NCBI GenBank assembly: GCA_900766135.1
Contig: CAAFUF010000045.1
Location: 1-26,045 of the forward strand
From: Paenibacillaceae bacterium
GTDB taxonomy: Bacteria > Bacillota > Bacilli > Paenibacillales > Paenibacillaceae
DNA length: 26,045 nucleotides
Direction: 5' to 3'
In this document: in pieces, positions 22,745 through 26,045 of the stretch
How positions within the stretch are numbered: position 1 is the first letter of the stretch
Layout of the letters: each line of letters starts with the position of its first letter
The notes under the pieces: model-generated
The model's database searches: none
Told to the model about the DNA's origin: nothing
What the model saw: the letters and a program-made list of their open reading frames with translations, nothing else
Program-made: the position numbers and the translations under genes

Positions 22745-23206
22745 ATGAACCATACATCACTAATTGTTCGTCAAGCGGAGGCCGCGGATCTGGGGCCGTT
22801 GGCTCGGTTATTTGACGAGTATCGCTTATTTTATGAACAAGCCTCGGATGTGGAAGGGGCCCGGCGATTTTTGGAGGAACGGTTGGGCCGGCGCGAATCC
22901 GTCGTCTTTCTGGCCATCGAGCCGGTCAGCGGGGGCGCTGTCGGGTTTACGCAACTCTATCCGTCCTTTTCCTCCATCTCGATGAAACGGGTTTGGATTT
23001 TAAACGATTTGTACGTGCGGGAGGAATACCGGAACCAAGGCGCGGCGAAGCTGCTCTTGGAAGCGGCGAAATCCCACGCCCGGCAAACGGACGCCAAAGG
23101 CCTGGAGCTGTCGACGGCAGTGACCAACGTCCGGGCTCAGCGCTTGTATGAAACAAGCGGGTACGAGCGGGATACGGAGTTTTACCATTACTTCTTAAGC
23201 TTGTAG
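22745..23206 (+). CDS. GNAT N-acetyltransferase
   Basis: A 153-residue single-domain GNAT. The N-terminus IVRQAEAADLGPLARLFDEYRLFYEQ is typical. Motif A is WILNDLYVREEYRNQGAAKLLLEAA, with RNQGAA as the acetyl-CoA loop. Motif B is LELSTAVTNVRAQRLYETSGYERD, ending FYHYFL. The arrangement fits enzymes that acetylate small amines. The ribosome binding site AAGGAG lies nine bases before the ATG. It is 19 nt upstream of the response regulator gene, so a shared transcript is possible, although the functions are probably separate. Confidence 0.88.
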   Translation: MNHTSLIVRQAEAADLGPLARLFDEYRLFYEQASDVEGARRFLEERLGRRESVVFLAIEPVSGGAVGFTQLYPSFSSISMKRVWILNDLYVREEYRNQGAAKLLLEAAKSHARQTDAKGLELSTAVTNVRAQRLYETSGYERDTEFYHYFLSL

Positions 23207-23225
23207 TACGAGAAGGAGTTGTCGC

Positions 23226-23921
23226 ATGACCAAAGTGCTTGTAGTGGATGACGAAGCGAGTATTTCAGGTGCCGTATCTTATGCGCTGCGGCGGGAAGGG
23301 TATACGGTGGAGACGGCGGCGGACGGTCTAGAGGCACTGGACCGCGTCGAAACGTTCAGACCGGAGGTTATGGTGCTCGACGTCATGATGCCGAAGCTAA
23401 GCGGATACGAGGTATGCCGTAAGCTGGAGGGCCGGCCGTTGCGGCCGGCGATCTTGCTGTTGACCGTCAAAAACGACATCGTCGACAAAGTGCTGGGCCT
23501 GGAGCTCGGGGCTGACGATTACATGACCAAGCCGTTTGATATGCGGGAGCTTGTCGCTCGGGTCAAAGCGCTGACGCGGCGCGGCCCGCGGACCACCCCG
23601 GAAAATACCGGCGAGGTGCAGGAACCCCTTCGGCTGGGAGGATTAACGATAAACCTGCTCAATCGGACGATTCACGCCGGCGATGCCCTGATCGATCTGA
23701 CGCCGAAAGAATTCGATTTGCTGGCGCTCCTGGCTGGACACCCTGGGCGGGTCTATACCCGGGAGGCGCTGCTGGATCAGGTGTGGGACATCGACTTCGC
23801 CGGCGGCACGCGAACGGTCGATATGCACGTCCAGCGGCTGCGCAAGAAGCTGGGCCCGTGGAGCGATTGCATTCAAACCGTGTACGGCATCGGCTATAAA
23901 AGCGCGGAGCAACTGCCATGA
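23226..23921 (+). CDS. OmpR/PhoB-family response regulator
   Basis: A 231-residue transcription regulator. Residues 1-120 form the receiver, with acidic pocket Asp8-Asp9, phosphorylation site Asp52 in VLDVMMP, Thr80 and Lys102 in MTKPF. Residues about 135-228 form a winged-helix DNA-binding domain with LTPKEFDLLALLAGHPGRVYTREALLDQVW and TVDMHVQRLRKKL, ending VYGIGYK. All key residues are intact. It should be phosphorylated by the histidine kinase encoded next, whose start overlaps its stop by 4 nt. AAGGAG precedes the ATG. Target genes are unknown. Confidence 0.94.
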   Translation: MTKVLVVDDEASISGAVSYALRREGYTVETAADGLEALDRVETFRPEVMVLDVMMPKLSGYEVCRKLEGRPLRPAILLLTVKNDIVDKVLGLELGADDYMTKPFDMRELVARVKALTRRGPRTTPENTGEVQEPLRLGGLTINLLNRTIHAGDALIDLTPKEFDLLALLAGHPGRVYTREALLDQVWDIDFAGGTRTVDMHVQRLRKKLGPWSDCIQTVYGIGYKSAEQLP

Positions 23922-25429
23922 AGCGGCGGCCCTGGCGGTTAGGCTTGAAGTGGAAGGCAGCCATGCTGCTTGCCGTCCTGCTTGCTGCCGTCATTGCCGT
24001 GCTTAGCGTCCTGGTGTTAGCCGGGATCCGGGAAGACCAGCGGCAACGGCTGGAGCAAACGTTGGCTGCGGAGGCGGAGGCCGCGAATCTCCGGGTCCGC
24101 CAGGAAGCGCTGACGAGCGGTTCGCCCGCTCCGGACGCGTTCATGGAACAAAGCGGCCAAGGGCTTGCCGTCGATTTAGGCGCGGAAAGCGGACTTCCCG
24201 TCACGTTGTATAAAGCGGACGGGACGCTTGCCGGCACCTCGCTGCCGTTTCAGCCCAAGGTAGACGTCCAGGACGCGCTGGCGTATACGGCAAAAGGACA
24301 GTCGGCTTATATCACGGAAGGGGATCAAATGCTGTATCTAGCACCGCTATATACGGTTGATCAGCAGCCGGTGGGGACGGTTCAATTTCACGTGTCCCTC
24401 GCAGAGCAGCACGCCTTCTACGATAGGATCCGGCGTTTGTTCTGGCTAGTCGGCGCTTCGGTGCTGGTTGGGGGATTTCTGCTTGGATACCTCTACGTTT
24501 GGCGGCAAGCCCATGTGATTACGCGGTTAAACCGCGCCGCAACGCGGATTGGGGAAGGGGAGTACCTCCGCGAGCCCACGGTCCAGCGGAAGGATGAGCT
24601 AGGCGAATTGGCGCAGGGGATCTATGAAATGAGCGGAAAAATCGCTACGACCCACGCCCAGTTAACCGATGAGAAAAGCAAGCTGCTTGAGGCCGTAACC
24701 CGTTTACAGGAGCTGGAGCAACAGCAGAAGCTGTTTATCGGGAACATCAGCCATGAGCTGAAAACGCCGCTGACCTCGATCCTCGCGTACACCGACCTGT
24801 TGGACATGTACCGGGACGACCCGGCCCTTCTTGAGGAGGCGTCTCGTCACATCGGCATGGAGGCGGAGCGATTATATGCGCTGGTTGAGAAATCGCTGAA
24901 GCTCTCCTCCATGGACGTCTACGAGTTCGAAACGCATGCAGCCTCGGTTGATCTGAAGCCTTTGCTTGCGGAAGCGGCGGCACGCCTGCAGGCGAAAGCG
25001 GAGAAGCAAGGCATCCAAATCGTCACCGCCTTGCAGGAAGGCAAGGTGTGGGCCGATGCGGATAACGTGATGCATATAGTGATCAATCTGCTGGATAACG
25101 CCGTGAAATACAACAGACCGGGGGGAAAGGTGTTTTTGTCCAATGAGGTTACCTCGGAGGCAGGCGGTCCCGGCCGGATGCAAATCACGGTGAGGGACAC
25201 CGGCATTGGCATTCCGCCGGAGGCGCGGCCCCGCATCTTCGATCCTTTCTATACCGTCAGCAGCGACCGGTCCCGGGTCCACGGCGGGACCGGCTTAGGC
25301 TTGCCGCTCGTCCGCAGCCTCGCGGAGAAGCAGCATGGTTCGGTTAACCTGACGGCTTCCGGACCCGAGGGATCGACGTTTGTGGTCGAACTGCCGCTCG
25401 AACGTCCGCATCTTAACGGTGGCGGCTAA
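23918..25429 (+). CDS. Sensor histidine kinase
   Basis: A 503-residue membrane sensor kinase. It has a basic N-terminus, one transmembrane segment (about 13-35), an extracytoplasmic sensor of about 135 residues, a second segment (about 173-194) and a HAMP linker (about 195-250). HisKA follows with phospho-accepting His279 in NISHELKTPLTSIL, then the ATPase domain with N box NLLDNAVKYN, G1 DTGIGIP, F box IFDPFYTV and G2 GGTGLGLPLV. The sensor domain looks like a single-Cache or PAS-like fold (GLPVTLYKADGTLAGTSLPF), but the ligand is unknown. It overlaps the response regulator by 4 nt and ends in a terminator 13 nt later, so the pair is a complete two-component system. Confidence 0.94.
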   Translation: MKRRPWRLGLKWKAAMLLAVLLAAVIAVLSVLVLAGIREDQRQRLEQTLAAEAEAANLRVRQEALTSGSPAPDAFMEQSGQGLAVDLGAESGLPVTLYKADGTLAGTSLPFQPKVDVQDALAYTAKGQSAYITEGDQMLYLAPLYTVDQQPVGTVQFHVSLAEQHAFYDRIRRLFWLVGASVLVGGFLLGYLYVWRQAHVITRLNRAATRIGEGEYLREPTVQRKDELGELAQGIYEMSGKIATTHAQLTDEKSKLLEAVTRLQELEQQQKLFIGNISHELKTPLTSILAYTDLLDMYRDDPALLEEASRHIGMEAERLYALVEKSLKLSSMDVYEFETHAASVDLKPLLAEAAARLQAKAEKQGIQIVTALQEGKVWADADNVMHIVINLLDNAVKYNRPGGKVFLSNEVTSEAGGPGRMQITVRDTGIGIPPEARPRIFDPFYTVSSDRSRVHGGTGLGLPLVRSLAEKQHGSVNLTASGPEGSTFVVELPLERPHLNGGG

Positions 25430-25442
25430 TCCCGCTGGTTTC

Positions 25443-25473
25443 AGCCCAGACTTGAACAAGTCGGGGCTTTTTT
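25443..25473 (+). terminator. Terminator of the two-component operon
   Basis: AGCCCAGACTT pairs with AAGTCGGGGCT with one mismatch around a four-base loop, followed by six T residues. It lies 13 nt after the kinase stop and fits a Rho-independent terminator. Confidence 0.88.
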
Positions 25474-25489
25474 GCATGGTGCTTGGAGG

Positions 25490-25810
25490 GAGGGGCTAGG
25501 CGGTTGGGCGGCTGGGCTGTGGGCTTTCTAGGCGCTGGGCTGTAGCCTGCAGGCGGTTGGGGCGTCTGGGCTGCAATGTGCTGAGCTATAGTCTACAGGC
25601 GGTTGGGGCGGCTGGGCTGTAAGCCGGTGAGTGCAATGTGCTAGGTTATAGGCTGGTGGGCTACTGGGAGTAGGCGGCTGAGCTGCAGGCTGCTGGACTG
25701 CTGGGAAGTAGGCTGCTGAGAAGTAGGCTGCTGGGCTAAAGGCTGGCTGCAAGTTGCTGGGCAGTTTGCACTGGGCGTTGGGTTTCTGGTAGCCAGGCCT
25801 CGGAATATCC
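25490..25810. repeat. Degenerate G-rich imperfect repeat tract, probably non-coding
   Basis: A long stretch built of variants of GGCTGCTGGGCTG and AGGCGGTTGGGGCGGCTGGG. Near-identical 23-24 base copies start at 25498, 25551 and 25597. A related word set (GCAATGTGCT) recurs at 25573 and 25632, and GTAGGCTGCTG recurs at 25709 and 25724. The G/T bias is all on the plus strand. Minus-strand frames through it (25528-25854 and 25641-25928) would encode Pro/Gln/Ala-rich peptides with no start signals, which I take as by-products of the repeats. Confidence 0.7.
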
Positions 25811-26045
25811 GGTTGTAAGGCCTCCGGTTGCAAGCCCCTCTGTTGCAAGGCCACTGAGCGATAAGGTCAACTGCAAAAGTGCTTTTGTTTTCTTCCCCCA
25901 ACGCCGATTTTGAGCTTGTGAAATGCAAAAGCGGCTAGGCCCCCTAAATCCGGAGTCCTGACCTACAAGTTTTTAGTTATCACAGACATGCTCACTATCT
26001 CACAGGTTTACATCGATTTATGGAACTTTGAGGTATCTTCTAGCG
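25811..26045. other. Intergenic end of the window
   Basis: No gene is visible on either strand; stops are frequent. Two related words, TGCAAAAGTGC at 25872 and TGCAAAAGCGG at 25924, flank a segment containing ACGCCGATTTTGAGC, which may be a short dispersed intergenic element. No terminator or promoter can be supported. Confidence 0.4.

Noticed and set aside
25528..25928. Minus-strand Pro/Gln/Ala-rich frames across the repeat tract
   Set aside because: The composition follows from the degenerate GGCTG repeats. There is no ribosome binding site or recognisable domain, and two frames are open at once as expected for low-complexity DNA.

Overview
The window looks like chromosomal DNA of a low-to-mid GC Gram-positive, most likely a Paenibacillus or close relative. 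This is inferred from the strong AGGAGG-type ribosome binding sites, frequent TTG/GTG starts, lipobox and Gram-positive signal peptides, densely packed small accessory genes (GNAT acetyltransferases, VanZ, Nudix, M50-like peptidase) and protein sequences that read like that group. No rRNA, tRNA, transposase, integrase or CRISPR array is visible.

Layout. 1-1730: a short ORF relic, a hypothetical protein whose true start I move to 633, and a GNAT acetyltransferase. 1751-3268 (minus): an HD-domain hydrolase and glutamate racemase (murI) overlapping by 20 nt and ending at a clear terminator. 3485-4948: a two-domain VOC protein and a lipoprotein. 4958-5668 (minus): an M50B-like membrane metalloprotease. 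5761-12688: the central operon, TerB_N/TerB_C protein, BrxD-like ATPase and Lhr-like DEVH helicase, followed by a nucleotidyltransferase and a pentapeptide-repeat protein, closed by a terminator at 12707-12749. 12777-13763 (minus): a tandem GNAT. 13879-15610: membrane and PH-domain proteins with a decayed DUF6886-type gene between them. 15657-16904 (minus): a secreted GH16 beta-glucanase with a ricin-type lectin domain, with palindromic operator candidates upstream. 17118-23206: a long run of small same-strand genes (GNATs, a GNAT-DinB fusion, P-loop kinase, alpha/beta hydrolase, Nudix, VanZ, a small membrane protein, an Imm-5-like immunity protein). 23226-25429: an OmpR-type response regulator and its histidine kinase. 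25490-25810: a degenerate G-rich repeat tract.

The most important system is the operon at 5794-11177. Its gene order and domains (TerB-like, then BrxC/BrxD-like ATPase, then DEAD/DEAH helicase) match the anti-phage system called Shango (SngABC). Here it is transcribed from an extended -10 promoter and runs with tight spacing into a nucleotidyltransferase and a pentapeptide-repeat protein. Whether those two belong to the defence function is the main open question. Other points worth attention are a GNAT-DinB fusion with an internal ribosome binding site, two decayed genes, an orphan immunity-like gene and a possible six-codon leader peptide.
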